Shown: piece after piece, positions 28,230 through 37,289 of the stretch
Position numbering within the stretch: the stretch's first letter is position 1
Layout: each line of letters opens with the position of its first letter
NCBI RefSeq assembly: GCF_003550015.1
Contig: NZ_QXEV01000009.1
Span: 1-64,000 of the forward strand
Length of the DNA: 64,000 bases
From: Anaeroplasma bactoclasticum
GTDB taxonomy: Bacteria; Bacillota_I; Bacilli_A; Acholeplasmatales; Anaeroplasmataceae
Direction of reading: 5' to 3'
Program-made: the position numbers and the translations under genes
The notes under the pieces: model-generated
Told to the model about the DNA's origin: nothing
Database searches by the model: none
The model's input: the letters and a program-made list of their open reading frames with translations, nothing else

Positions 28230-28691
28230 ATGGAAAATGAAGTAGTTTTAAAACTCATAAATAAGAAGTATCATATCGCCTTTGCAGAGTCTTGTACAGC
28301 TGGATTATGTGCTGCAAAATTAGTTAATGTTGCTAGCGCATCTAAGGTTTTAAATGCCTCCTTTGTAACATATTCTAATGAGGCAAAAATTAAGTACTTA
28401 GGCGTAAAAAAAGAAACGATTGATACCTATGATGTCGTATCAAAGGAAGTCGCTTATGAGATGGCTTTGGGAGTTGCAAAAGAGACGAACTCTGAGGTTG
28501 GAGTTTCAGTTACTGGAGTGGCTGGCCCTACTGGTGGGACAGAGGCAATTCCCGTTGGAACAGTATGCTTCGGATTCTCTATTTTAGGTAAGGTTATTAC
28601 TGAAGAAGTACACTTTAATGATATTGGTAGAAATAATGTTAGAGATGAAGCTTGTTCATATGTTTTTAAGAGGTTAAATGAGCTATTATGA
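28230..28691 (+). CDS. pncC: Nicotinamide-nucleotide amidohydrolase PncC / CinA C-terminal domain protein, 153 aa
   Basis: The protein is a stand-alone CinA C-terminal domain that deamidates nicotinamide mononucleotide to nicotinate mononucleotide for NAD recycling. Motifs are FAESCTAGLCAAKL (residues 18-31, with the catalytic serine region ESCTAG) and VTGVAGPTGGTEAIPVGTVCFG (about 94-115). Length is typical of PncC rather than full CinA (about 415). A strong AAAAGGAG lies upstream. It overlaps the next membrane-protein gene by 4 nt. Confidence 0.94.
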   Translation: MENEVVLKLINKKYHIAFAESCTAGLCAAKLVNVASASKVLNASFVTYSNEAKIKYLGVKKETIDTYDVVSKEVAYEMALGVAKETNSEVGVSVTGVAGPTGGTEAIPVGTVCFGFSILGKVITEEVHFNDIGRNNVRDEACSYVFKRLNELL

Positions 28692-29083
28692 GCAAAAGAG
28701 GATTTTTTATAATTTGGCTATCGCTTATAGTAATAGCTATAAGCCTGGTAGTGTTTTTAATGGTATATTTTAAAATGGGCTATTGGTCTTTTATGGGAAC
28801 AATGATTGTAACATTATCCTATGGATTCTTGAATATTGTTTTGATGCTCATTAAGGTATTGCAAAGATATGAAATTAAAAGACTAACTGCAGCGGTATAT
28901 GCATCCTTAGTTGCGATAGGAGTTTTAGGCTATTACATCATAAAATACATTGGAAAATATGAGGATTTACGCCTCATATACTGGATAGTATATGCTATAG
29001 TTACAGTGATATCAGTTACCGTTCTTACAATTATCAATTTTAAGCTTGCGCCACAAAAGCCAGTGATGATGAGGCAAAAATAG
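28688..29083 (+). CDS. Small four-helix membrane protein of unknown function, 131 aa
   Basis: Four hydrophobic helices (about residues 7-29, 32-54, 68-86, 94-118) have short charged loops and a basic C-terminus ending QKPVMMRQK. I do not recognise a family. The ATG overlaps the pncC stop (ATGA), showing translational coupling, and a terminator follows at once. Function unknown. Confidence 0.7.
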   Translation: MSKRGFFIIWLSLIVIAISLVVFLMVYFKMGYWSFMGTMIVTLSYGFLNIVLMLIKVLQRYEIKRLTAAVYASLVAIGVLGYYIIKYIGKYEDLRLIYWIVYAIVTVISVTVLTIINFKLAPQKPVMMRQK

Positions 29084-29086
29084 CTG

Positions 29087-29115
29087 GAGGGAATATAATT
29101 CCCTCTTTTATTTTT
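29087..29115 (+). terminator. Rho-independent terminator
   Basis: GAGGGAAT / ATTCCCTC (29087-29094 with 29098-29105), 3-nt loop, followed by TTTTATTTTT. Confidence 0.85.
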
Positions 29116-29218
29116 CAAGTGTAAGCGTATTTATTTTTATTTTTACTATAAAAATACAACTTCTTGTGATAGAATAGTATAAGCGCTTATGCGTCCCTTT
29201 GGAAGAGAGGTATTTTAT

Positions 29219-31648
29219 ATGAAAGAATATAATCATTTGGAAATTGAAAAGAAGTGGCAAAAGTATTGGGAAGACAATCATACATTCAAAACAGATGTAT
29301 GGGATTTTTCCAAGCCAAAGTTCTACGCATTAGACATGTTCCCATATCCTTCTGGAGTTGGACTTCATGCAGGACATCCTGAGGGATATACTGCAACAGA
29401 TATCATCTCTAGAATGAAAAGAATGCAAGGATACAATGTATTACACCCAATGGGATATGATTCCTTTGGTCTTCCTGCAGAGCAGTATGCAATTCAAACA
29501 GGTAATCATCCTGAAGGCTTTACAGTAAAGAATATTGAAACCTTCACTAAGCAGCTTAAGGAATTAGGCTTTGATTACGATTGGGACAAATGTATTTCAA
29601 CATCCGATCCATCCTTCTATCACTGGACACAGTGGATTTTTAAGAATCTATTTCAGGATGGTTATGCAAAATATATCGACATGCCAGTAAACTGGTGTGA
29701 AGAATTAGGTACAGTATTATCTAACGATGAGGTAATTGATGGAAAGAGTGAGCGTGGTGGATTCCCTGTTATTCGTAAAAATATGAAGCAGTGGGTAATT
29801 GACCAGCCAGCGTTTGCTGAGGAGCTACTTGAGGGTCTTGATACTATCGATTGGCCAGAATCTACCAAGGAAATGCAGAGAAACTGGATTGGTAAATCTA
29901 CTGGTGTTGAAGTAGACTTCAATATCGTAGGTGGTGGTAAATTCTCTATCTTTACTACATGTATCGAAACCATTTATGGTATTACATTTATGGTACTTGC
30001 ACCTGAAGGACAGATTGTTCAGGATTTAATGGATCGAATTGAAAATAAAGACGAAGTAAATGCTTATATTAAAGAAACTGCAAGCAAGAGCGAACTTGAC
30101 CGTACAGAATTAAATAAGGGTAAGACAGGATGTCCACTAAAGGGCGTAAGCTGTATTAATCCTGTAAATGGTAAAGAGGTTCCAATTTTCATTGGTGATT
30201 TCGTATTAGCTTCTTATGGTACTGGTGCTGTTATGGCAGTTCCAAGCCATGACCAAAGAGACTTTGAATATGCAATTGCACATAAGATTCCTATGATTCA
30301 GGTTATTAGTGGCGCAGATGTATCCGAAGCTGCATATGAAAAATCTGGCTATTTAGAAAATCCAGAGGCTAAATTAATGAATTCTATGGAATTCGATGGA
30401 ATGTCTGTAATGGAAGCTAAAGAAGCTATCACAAAGAAGCTTGAGGCTATGGGTGTTGCAAGAAGAGTTGCAAATTACCGTTTCCGTGAATGGATTTTCG
30501 CACGTCAAAGATATTGGGGTGAGCCAGTTCCTGTAGTTCATACAGAAAATGGTGTATATGTATTACCAGATGAAGAATTACCACTTGTATTACCAGAGCT
30601 TGATGATTACAAGGGTAAGAATGGTAAGGCTCCACTTGAAAATGCGGAAGAATGGAAGCATTACAACAAGAATGGTGTAACTGGTTTAAGAGAAACATCT
30701 ACTATGCCAGGTTCAGCTGGATCCTCTTGGTATTATCTAAGATATATTGATCCAAAGAATGATAAAGAGCTTGCAAATAAGGAATTATTAAAGCACTGGA
30801 TGCCAGTTGACTTATATATTGGTGGACCAGAACATGCAGTAGGACACTTAATTTATTCTAGAATTTGGAATAGATACCTATACAATAAGGGTATTGCTCC
30901 TACAAAAGAGCCATTCCAAAAGCTAGTTCATCAGGGTATGATTTTAGGTGAGAATGGTATTAAGATGGGTAAAAGATTCCCTAAGTATGTTATTAATCCA
31001 TCCGATATTGTAAAGAATTATGGTGCAGATACACTTCGTTTATATGAAATGTTCATGGGACCACTTGAGGCATCTAAGCCATGGAATCCAAATGGTGTAG
31101 ATGGTGCAAGAAAGTTTATTGAACGTGTATATCGTTTAGTTTGTGCTGATGAATATGTTGCTAAACAGACTAAGGAATATGATAAGTCATTAGAAAAATC
31201 CTATAACAAGATGGTTCAAAAGGTTTCTGCTGACTTTGAAAATTTAGGCTTCAATACAGCAATCTCTGCAATGATGGTATTCGTTAATGATGCATATAAG
31301 GCAGATAAGCTATATATTGGATACCTAGAGGGCTTAGTTAAGCTAATTTCTCCAGTTTGCCCTCATTTAGGTGAGGAATTATGGGAAGCATTAGGTCATA
31401 AGGGAACAATCGCTTATGAGCCTTGGCCAACATATGATCCAGCTAAGCTTGTAGATTCTACAGTTAAATATCCTGTTTCTGTAAATGGTAAGCTAAGAGA
31501 TACTATTGAAGCAGATGTTGAAGCTACAAAGGAAGAGCTTGAGGCAATGGCACTTGCTTCTGAGCGTGTAAAGAAATATACAGAAGGCCATACGATTGTT
31601 AAGATGATTGTTGTTCCAAAGAAGATCATCAATATCGTTGTTAAGTAA
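29219..31648 (+). CDS. leuS: Leucyl-tRNA synthetase LeuS, 809 aa
   Basis: LeuS is a class I synthetase charging tRNA-Leu. The HIGH-type motif is in FPYPSGVGLHAGHPEGYT (HAGH at 50-53). An editing (CP1) domain covers about 220-400, with YGTGAVMAVPSHDQRDFEYA near 330-350. The KMSKS loop is replaced by KMGKR (582-586), a variant I recall from clostridial LeuS sequences. The C-terminal anticodon domain is complete, ending PKKIINIVVK. ATG 29219 is preferred over ATG 29189 because AAGAGAGG lies 8 nt upstream. No T-box leader is visible in the 100 nt before the start. Confidence 0.97.
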   Translation: MKEYNHLEIEKKWQKYWEDNHTFKTDVWDFSKPKFYALDMFPYPSGVGLHAGHPEGYTATDIISRMKRMQGYNVLHPMGYDSFGLPAEQYAIQTGNHPEGFTVKNIETFTKQLKELGFDYDWDKCISTSDPSFYHWTQWIFKNLFQDGYAKYIDMPVNWCEELGTVLSNDEVIDGKSERGGFPVIRKNMKQWVIDQPAFAEELLEGLDTIDWPESTKEMQRNWIGKSTGVEVDFNIVGGGKFSIFTTCIETIYGITFMVLAPEGQIVQDLMDRIENKDEVNAYIKETASKSELDRTELNKGKTGCPLKGVSCINPVNGKEVPIFIGDFVLASYGTGAVMAVPSHDQRDFEYAIAHKIPMIQVISGADVSEAAYEKSGYLENPEAKLMNSMEFDGMSVMEAKEAITKKLEAMGVARRVANYRFREWIFARQRYWGEPVPVVHTENGVYVLPDEELPLVLPELDDYKGKNGKAPLENAEEWKHYNKNGVTGLRETSTMPGSAGSSWYYLRYIDPKNDKELANKELLKHWMPVDLYIGGPEHAVGHLIYSRIWNRYLYNKGIAPTKEPFQKLVHQGMILGENGIKMGKRFPKYVINPSDIVKNYGADTLRLYEMFMGPLEASKPWNPNGVDGARKFIERVYRLVCADEYVAKQTKEYDKSLEKSYNKMVQKVSADFENLGFNTAISAMMVFVNDAYKADKLYIGYLEGLVKLISPVCPHLGEELWEALGHKGTIAYEPWPTYDPAKLVDSTVKYPVSVNGKLRDTIEADVEATKEELEAMALASERVKKYTEGHTIVKMIVVPKKIINIVVK

Positions 31649-31660
31649 ACATAAGTGAGA

Positions 31661-31700
31661 TTACAAAATGGAAAAGCACGATTGTTTTTCCATTTTGTAA
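31661..31700. repeat. 15-bp perfect inverted repeat between leuS and sufC
   Basis: TTACAAAATGGAAAA (31661-31675) and its exact reverse complement (31686-31700) surround a 10-nt loop. There is no T-run after the right arm on the plus strand (CGTTTAG follows), so it is not a standard terminator, although it lies where leuS transcription should end. A second small hairpin with a GAAA loop (GATAGA/TCTATC, 31729-31744) lies 35 nt before sufC. Confidence 0.6.
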
Positions 31701-31778
31701 CGTTTAGAAAATATAAACAAAATTGTTGGATAGAGAAATCTATCTTCGTAAATCAAAGAAAGAAAGTCAGGTAGACCA

Positions 31779-32606
31779 ATGAGTGACGTATTAGAAATAA
31801 AAGGCCTATGTGCCAGAGTAGAGGAAAAGGAAATCCTTAAGGGTGTTGATTTAACTATTCATACAGGAGAGGTTCATGCAATTATGGGACCTAATGGTAC
31901 AGGTAAATCAACTTTATCCTCTTGTATTATGGGTTCCCCAAGATATCAAATTACTTCCGGTGAGATTTTACTTAATGGAGAAAATATCTTACCCTTAGCA
32001 GTTGATGAGCGTGCTAGAAAAGGATTATTCTTAGCATATCAGTATCCTGCAGAGGTTTCTGGGGTAACTAATTCCGATTTTATTCGTGCTGCAATGAAGG
32101 CACAAACAGGTAAAAACCCTACATTATTCAAGTTTATTAAGGATTATGATAAAGCTTGCATGGAATTAAAGATGCCTGAGGATTTAGCCCATAGATATTT
32201 AAATGAAGGCTTTTCTGGTGGAGAAAAGAAGAGAAATGAAATTCTTCAGATGAAGATGCTAAAGCCAAAGTTTGCAATTTTAGATGAGATTGACTCCGGA
32301 CTTGATGTAGATGCCCTACGCATTGTAGGTGAAAATGTTTATAGCATGGTAAACGAATCCTTTGGATGCTTACTTATTACTCATTATGAAAGATTATTAG
32401 ATTATATTAAGCCAGATTTCGTACATGTTATGATTAACGGTAAAATTGTAAAAACTGGCGGACCAGAGCTTATTGCTAAAATTGATGCAGAAGGCTATGA
32501 TTGGGTTAAAAAAGAGCTTGGTATTGAGGATTTTGGAGACGATGAAGATAAGAAGACCCATATACTTCTAGGCTCCTGTGCTCGTAATACAGGTAAAAAA
32601 GCATAA
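31779..32606 (+). CDS. sufC: Fe-S cluster assembly ATPase SufC, 275 aa
   Basis: SufC is the ABC-type ATPase of the SufBCD scaffold. Walker A GPNGTGKST is near residues 37-45. The SufC-specific FLAYQYPAEVSGV, the signature GFSGGEKKRNEI and Walker B FAILDEIDSGLDVDAL are all present. The last 27 or so residues (after GIEDFG, including LLGSCARNTGKKA) extend past the usual SufC end. A 12-nt gap with AGGT separates the start from the leader. sufD begins inside the stop codon, so the two are coupled. Order sufC-sufD-sufS-sufU-sufB is the Bacillus type. Confidence 0.97.
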   Translation: MSDVLEIKGLCARVEEKEILKGVDLTIHTGEVHAIMGPNGTGKSTLSSCIMGSPRYQITSGEILLNGENILPLAVDERARKGLFLAYQYPAEVSGVTNSDFIRAAMKAQTGKNPTLFKFIKDYDKACMELKMPEDLAHRYLNEGFSGGEKKRNEILQMKMLKPKFAILDEIDSGLDVDALRIVGENVYSMVNESFGCLLITHYERLLDYIKPDFVHVMINGKIVKTGGPELIAKIDAEGYDWVKKELGIEDFGDDEDKKTHILLGSCARNTGKKA

Positions 32607-33397
32607 TGGATGAGGTAGTATTAGTTCCTGTTACTGCTTTGGGTCAAGCAGAGGATGGAAAGTATTACATTAATAAGACAAAAGATGAGATTTATTTAAT
32701 TGAATCTAGCTGTAATATTGTTGTTAAGGATGGCGTATTTGCCAAGTTTATTGATAAAACTAAAAACCAAGAGGTTTCTATTCTTGGTCTTAAGGATTCT
32801 TCTATTCAGTATTATGTTTTAAATAGTACATCTACAAAGAGGATCTTTGATATTCATGGAGAAGTCAATGTGTTAGAGATTTCTGTAGCAAATACAGAAG
32901 AATCTTTAAATATTAATTTATTAGAAGAAAATTCTATAGCTAATGTTGAAAACCTAAGCGTTTTAAGCAAGGTTTCTTCAACATATACACAAAGAATTGA
33001 TCATAAAATGGGACAGACATTTTCCAATATTAAAAATGTTGGTGTAGCAATGAATGGCTCTACTTTAGTATTTGATACAACAGGTAAAATTGAAAAGGGT
33101 ATGGCTAAGGCAAAATGTAGCCAGCTATCTCGTGGTGTTGTAATGGATAATGAATCTCAAATAACTGCAAAGCCTATTTTATTAATAGATGAATATGATT
33201 GTTTTGCAAATCATGGTGCATCTATTGGTAAGATGAGTGATGAAGATTTATTCTATTTAATGAGCCGTGGATTAACAAAGAAGGAAGCATTCCTTTTAAT
33301 CTTAGAGGGTATTGTTCGTCCATTTATTAATGCAATTCCAAAAGAAGAATTAAGAGTTCAAATGGAAAAAGAAATTTTTGAACGTTTGGGGGAATAA
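32606..33397 (+). CDS. sufD: Fe-S cluster assembly protein SufD, 263 aa (short form)
   Basis: SufD pairs with SufB in the cluster-building scaffold. The beta-helix core and the terminal MSRGLTKKEAFLLILEGIVRPFI region match the SufB/SufD family, with DNESQITAKPILLIDEYDCFANHGASIG as the most conserved stretch (its His lies in NHGAS). At 263 residues it lacks most of the N-terminal helical domain of standard SufD (about 430). The start ATG shares one base with the sufC stop. Position between sufC and sufS supports SufD rather than a second SufB. Confidence 0.9.
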   Translation: MDEVVLVPVTALGQAEDGKYYINKTKDEIYLIESSCNIVVKDGVFAKFIDKTKNQEVSILGLKDSSIQYYVLNSTSTKRIFDIHGEVNVLEISVANTEESLNINLLEENSIANVENLSVLSKVSSTYTQRIDHKMGQTFSNIKNVGVAMNGSTLVFDTTGKIEKGMAKAKCSQLSRGVVMDNESQITAKPILLIDEYDCFANHGASIGKMSDEDLFYLMSRGLTKKEAFLLILEGIVRPFINAIPKEELRVQMEKEIFERLGE

Positions 33398-33399
33398 GT

Positions 33400-34605
33400 A
33401 TGGATATTAATAAAATAAGAAATGATTTCCCTGTTTTAAGAAGCAATCCTAAGCTTGCTTATTTAGATTCTGCTGCAATGGCATTAAAGCCAGATTGTGT
33501 AATTGATGCAGTAGATGATTATTATAGAAGATTAGGTGTTAATGTACACCGTGGTGTATATCAATTATCCTATATGGCTACAGATTTATATGAAGAAGCA
33601 AGATCTACTATTGCTAAATTCATCGGAGCTGAATTTGATAATGTTGTATTCACAAGAGGAGCTAGTGCTTCTTTGAATTTAGTTGCTATGAGCTATGGTA
33701 TGACATTTGTTAATGAAGGTGATGAGGTTATTACAACAGAGCTTGAGCATCATTCTAGCCATATGCCTTGGATTAATGTATGTAAGGTAAAGGGTGCTAC
33801 ATTAAAGTATGTTCCCCTAGATAGTGATGGAAGAATTACTGTTGAAGCATTTAAGAAAGTTTTAACAAATAAAACAAAGGTTGTAGCTATTACACATGTT
33901 TCTAATGTAATGGGTTATGTTACTCCAATTAAAGAAATCATTAAGCTTGCCCATGAGGTTGGTGCAGTTGTTTCTTTAGATGGTGCACAGTCTGTGCCAC
34001 ATATGAAAATTGATGTTAAGGAATTAGATTGTGACTTTTTATCCTTTTCTGGTCATAAGCTATGTGGACCTACTGGAATTGGCGTATTATATGGTAAAAA
34101 GGATTTGTTAGAAAAAATGCCTCCAATTGAATTTGGTGGGGATATGGCAGATACTGTTTATACTCATGAGATGACATTTAAAATGGCACCTTATAAGTTT
34201 GAAACAGGAACTCCTATGATTGCATCAGCAATTGGTTTAGCTAAGGCTTGCCAGTATTTAGAATCTATTGGTTTAGATGAGATTAGTAAGCATGAGTATT
34301 ATTTAAAGAGCTTAGCAGTGGAAGGATTAAAGAAAATTCCTGGAATTACTATTTATAATCCAACTGCAGAAACTGGTATTATTTCATTTAATATTGATGG
34401 TGTTCATCCACATGATGCAGCATCAGTTTTTGATAACGATAGGGTTTGTATTCGTGCTGGACATCATTGTGCACAGCTAATTACACGCCATTTAGGTACT
34501 ATTGGTACAGTAAGAGCATCCTTCTATTTATATAATACAGAAGAGGATGTTCAAGTATTTGTAGAAGCTGTTAAGGATGCAAAGAACTTCTTTGGACAGT
34601 TTTAG
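33400..34605 (+). CDS. sufS: Cysteine desulfurase SufS, 401 aa
   Basis: SufS takes sulfur from cysteine with pyridoxal phosphate and passes it to SufU. The PLP lysine is Lys220 in SFSGHKLCGP. The catalytic persulfide cysteine is Cys357 in RAGHHCAQ. ELEHHSSHMPW and DGAQSVPHMKIDV are typical group II desulfurase motifs. Length is normal. It follows sufD by 2 nt and precedes sufU by 11 nt with a GGAGG site. Confidence 0.97.
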   Translation: MDINKIRNDFPVLRSNPKLAYLDSAAMALKPDCVIDAVDDYYRRLGVNVHRGVYQLSYMATDLYEEARSTIAKFIGAEFDNVVFTRGASASLNLVAMSYGMTFVNEGDEVITTELEHHSSHMPWINVCKVKGATLKYVPLDSDGRITVEAFKKVLTNKTKVVAITHVSNVMGYVTPIKEIIKLAHEVGAVVSLDGAQSVPHMKIDVKELDCDFLSFSGHKLCGPTGIGVLYGKKDLLEKMPPIEFGGDMADTVYTHEMTFKMAPYKFETGTPMIASAIGLAKACQYLESIGLDEISKHEYYLKSLAVEGLKKIPGITIYNPTAETGIISFNIDGVHPHDAASVFDNDRVCIRAGHHCAQLITRHLGTIGTVRASFYLYNTEEDVQVFVEAVKDAKNFFGQF

Positions 34606-34616
34606 GAGGATGTATT

Positions 34617-35060
34617 ATGGATTTAAACACTTTGTATAGAACCGTTATTATGGATAATTATAAAAATCCTAAAAACAAAGGTTTAAAGAAAACAGACGAT
34701 TATCATTTCGTACATTTAAATAACCCATCCTGTGGTGATGATATGAATGTCGAAATTAAGATAGAGGATGGTGTGGTAAAAGAGGTTTACCATGATGGAC
34801 ACGGCTGCAGTATTTGCTGTTCTAGTGCTTCTGTTATGAGTGAGACTATTACTGGCCACAAGGTAGAAGAAGCATTAGCTTTATGCCAGGATTTCTTTGA
34901 TATGGTTAAGGGTGAAGAGCCTAAATATGAAGAAGAGCTTGGCGAGGCAATTGCATATATGGGAGTTAGAGATTTCCCTGCTAGAATTAAGTGTGCCACC
35001 CTATCCTGGAAGGCTGTTGAACAGGCAATTAATGAGGTGACAAAAGATGGCAACAAATAA
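34617..35060 (+). CDS. sufU: Sulfur-transfer protein SufU, 147 aa
   Basis: SufU receives persulfide sulfur from SufS and delivers it to SufBCD. Zinc ligands Cys39, Asp41, Cys64 and Cys126 are present ([30 protein letters not shown]). CSICC has the SufU-type spacing. The insertion that separates SufU from IscU is present around [18 protein letters not shown]. It overlaps sufB by 14 nt. Confidence 0.96.
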   Translation: MDLNTLYRTVIMDNYKNPKNKGLKKTDDYHFVHLNNPSCGDDMNVEIKIEDGVVKEVYHDGHGCSICCSSASVMSETITGHKVEEALALCQDFFDMVKGEEPKYEEELGEAIAYMGVRDFPARIKCATLSWKAVEQAINEVTKDGNK

Positions 35061-36459
35061 TAAAGAAGAAGCAAATGAAATTGTTGGCGATTATAAATAT
35101 GGCTTTTCTACAGAAACAACACCTGTGTTAACCTCTGGAAAGGGATTAAATAGAGAGGTTGTTGAATTCATTTCAAAGGCCAAAAATGAGCCAAAGTGGA
35201 TGAGAGACTTCCGCTTAGCTGCATATGATGCCTTCGTAAAGCTAGAAAACCCAAGCTGGGGTCCAGATTTATCTGGAATTGATTTCCAAGAATATACTTA
35301 TTATATTAAGTCTGTTAAGGAACAGGGTACAAAATGGGAAGACGTTCCAGAAGAAATTAGAAATACCTTCGATAAGCTTGGTATTCCTGAAGCAGAAAGA
35401 AAATATCTTGCTGGATCATCTACTCAGTTTGAATCTGAGGTAGTTTATCATAATAATTTAAAGGAATTAGAGGATTTAGGGGTAATATTCTGTGATACAG
35501 ATACAGCAGTAAGAGAATACCCTGATTTAGTTAAAGAGTATTTTGGAAAAATTGTTCCTTATACAGATAATAAATATGCAGCATTAAATAGTGCTGTATG
35601 GAGTGGTGGATCCTTTATTTATGTTCCAAAGGGAGTTAAATTAAAGAAGCCAGTACAATCCTATTTCCGTATTAATTCCGAAAGGATGGGACAATTTGAA
35701 AGAACTTTGATTATTGTTGAGGATGATAGTGATATTCATTATGTAGAAGGCTGTACAGCTCCTCTATATTCTAAGGATTCCTTACATGCAGCAGTAGTTG
35801 AGATTTATGTTAAGAAAAGAGCACATTGTAGATATTCTACAGTCCAAAACTGGTCCAATAATATTGTAAACTTGGTTACAAAGAGAACCTTAGTTGATGA
35901 TTATGGTCATATGGAATGGATTGATGGTAATGTTGGTTCTGGCTTAAATATGAAATATCCTGCATGTGTACTTATGGGTAAGGGCTCTAAGGGTACTACA
36001 GTATCTATTGCATTCGCTGCAAAGGGACAGTTACAGGATACTGGAGCTAAGATGATTCATTTAGGTGAAAATTCAACATCTACAATCATTTCTAAATCTA
36101 TTTGCCGTGGTGGTGGTAAGGTAAACTACCGTGGTATGGTATCCTGTGGACCTAAGGCATTAGGTGCAAGAAGCCATGTAGAATGTGATACATTAATCTT
36201 GGATGATTTATCTACATCCGATACAATTCCAACAAATTCTGGTAAGAATGGTGATATGTATATTGAGCATGAAGCAACAGTTTCTAAGGTTAATGAAGAA
36301 CAATTATTCTATTTAATGAGTAGAGGCTTAACAGAAGCTGAAGCTACAGAAATGATTGTTATGGGATTCATTGAACCATTCAGTAAAGAATTACCTATGG
36401 AATATGCAGTTGAATTAAATCGACTAATTAAACTTGAAATGACAGACGCTCAAGGTTAA
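35047..36459 (+). CDS. sufB: Fe-S cluster assembly protein SufB, 470 aa
   Basis: SufB is the main scaffold on which the Fe-S cluster is built. The sequence has the SufB N-terminal region, the beta-helix with [39 protein letters not shown], and a conserved [16 protein letters not shown] near the C-terminus followed by [21 protein letters not shown]. Length is typical. The start overlaps the end of sufU, with GAGGTG upstream inside sufU. It is the last gene of the suf operon and is followed by a terminator. Confidence 0.97.
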   Translation: MATNNKEEANEIVGDYKYGFSTETTPVLTSGKGLNREVVEFISKAKNEPKWMRDFRLAAYDAFVKLENPSWGPDLSGIDFQEYTYYIKSVKEQGTKWEDVPEEIRNTFDKLGIPEAERKYLAGSSTQFESEVVYHNNLKELEDLGVIFCDTDTAVREYPDLVKEYFGKIVPYTDNKYAALNSAVWSGGSFIYVPKGVKLKKPVQSYFRINSERMGQFERTLIIVEDDSDIHYVEGCTAPLYSKDSLHAAVVEIYVKKRAHCRYSTVQNWSNNIVNLVTKRTLVDDYGHMEWIDGNVGSGLNMKYPACVLMGKGSKGTTVSIAFAAKGQLQDTGAKMIHLGENSTSTIISKSICRGGGKVNYRGMVSCGPKALGARSHVECDTLILDDLSTSDTIPTNSGKNGDMYIEHEATVSKVNEEQLFYLMSRGLTEAEATEMIVMGFIEPFSKELPMEYAVELNRLIKLEMTDAQG

Positions 36460-36462
36460 AAT

Positions 36463-36487
36463 AAAAATCGGGGAAACCCGATTTTTT
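36463..36487 (+). terminator. Rho-independent terminator of the suf operon
   Basis: AAATCGGG / CCCGATTT (36465-36472 with 36477-36484) closes on a GAAA tetraloop and is followed by T. Confidence 0.9.
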
Positions 36488-36507
36488 AATCCTTTGTGGA
36501 GGAACTT

Positions 36508-37209
36508 ATGCAAATAACATCTTTAGAAAATCCTAAAATTAAATATTTAGTGAAATTAAACACATCTAAATTTAGAAAACAAGAAGGTAAATTCATTGTT
36601 GAAGGAAAGCATTTAGTAGATGAGGCAAGACGTCAAAATGTACTTATTGAAGCATATTCTACTATAGAAAAAGAAGATTACATCTTTATAACTCCAGCTA
36701 TAATGAAAAAAATATGCAATACAGATACTTTAGTAACTGAAATTGGATTATGCAAGATTCTTGATAAAAAGGAATTATCCAATAAATTATTATTACTAGA
36801 TGGAGTACAAGACCCAGGGAACATGGGTGCTTTAATGAGAAGTGCTAAAGCCTTTGGCTTTGACACAATCATTTTAGGGGATGGATGTTGTGATATTTAT
36901 AATGATAAGGTTATAAGATCAAGCCAAGGCGCAATATTTAAGCTTAATTTTGTTTCTTCTAATCTAAAGGAATTTATCCTATCCCATAAGGAATATAAGA
37001 TTTATGGCACAAACGTGGTTAATGGAATTTCTTTATCTGAGGTTTCAAATGATAATCTTATTGGGGTTGTTTTAGGTAATGAGGGTAATGGTATAAAGGA
37101 TGAAACATTCTCTGTAATTGAAAAGAATATCTATATTCCAATGGATAATACAGAATCCTTAAATGTATCTGTAGCTGGTGGAATTATAATGTATGAACTA
37201 AGAGGCTAG
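36508..37209 (+). CDS. TrmH/SpoU-family RNA 2'-O-methyltransferase, 233 aa
   Basis: This SPOUT methyltransferase probably modifies rRNA ribose. The N-terminal substrate-binding domain (SLENPKIKYLVKLN, GKFIVEGKHLVDEA) is followed by the SPOUT core: LLLDGVQDPGNMGALMRSA (motif 1), VVLGNEGNGIKDE (motif 2) and IPMDNTESLNVSVAGGI (motif 3). Exact target is not readable; TsnR/RlmB-like proteins share the layout. ATG 36508 is preferred over the in-frame GTG at 36496, because GTGGAGG at 36496-36502 is itself the SD. It is a single-gene unit. Confidence 0.92.
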   Translation: MQITSLENPKIKYLVKLNTSKFRKQEGKFIVEGKHLVDEARRQNVLIEAYSTIEKEDYIFITPAIMKKICNTDTLVTEIGLCKILDKKELSNKLLLLDGVQDPGNMGALMRSAKAFGFDTIILGDGCCDIYNDKVIRSSQGAIFKLNFVSSNLKEFILSHKEYKIYGTNVVNGISLSEVSNDNLIGVVLGNEGNGIKDETFSVIEKNIYIPMDNTESLNVSVAGGIIMYELRG

Positions 37210-37227
37210 AAAGCCTCTTAGTTTTTT
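37198..37227 (+). terminator. Rho-independent terminator
   Basis: CTAAGAGGCT / AGCCTCTTAG (37198-37207 with 37212-37221) overlaps the stop codon and is followed by six T. Confidence 0.9.
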
Positions 37228-37239
37228 AAAAAAAAATAA

Positions 37240-37268
37240 TTGCAAACTCTATATGTTTACCCTATAAT
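37240..37268 (+). promoter_or_regulatory. Promoter of the SHOCT-repeat membrane protein
   Basis: TTGCAA (37240-37245), 17 bp, TATAAT (37263-37268), 22 nt before the ATG at 37290. Confidence 0.75.
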
Positions 37269-37289
37269 TTATGGCTGGGAGGGATTTGT

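Noticed and set aside
29100-29219. T-box leader before leuS
   Set aside because: No T-box sequence, specifier loop or regulated terminator is visible in this short stretch; only the upstream gene's terminator.
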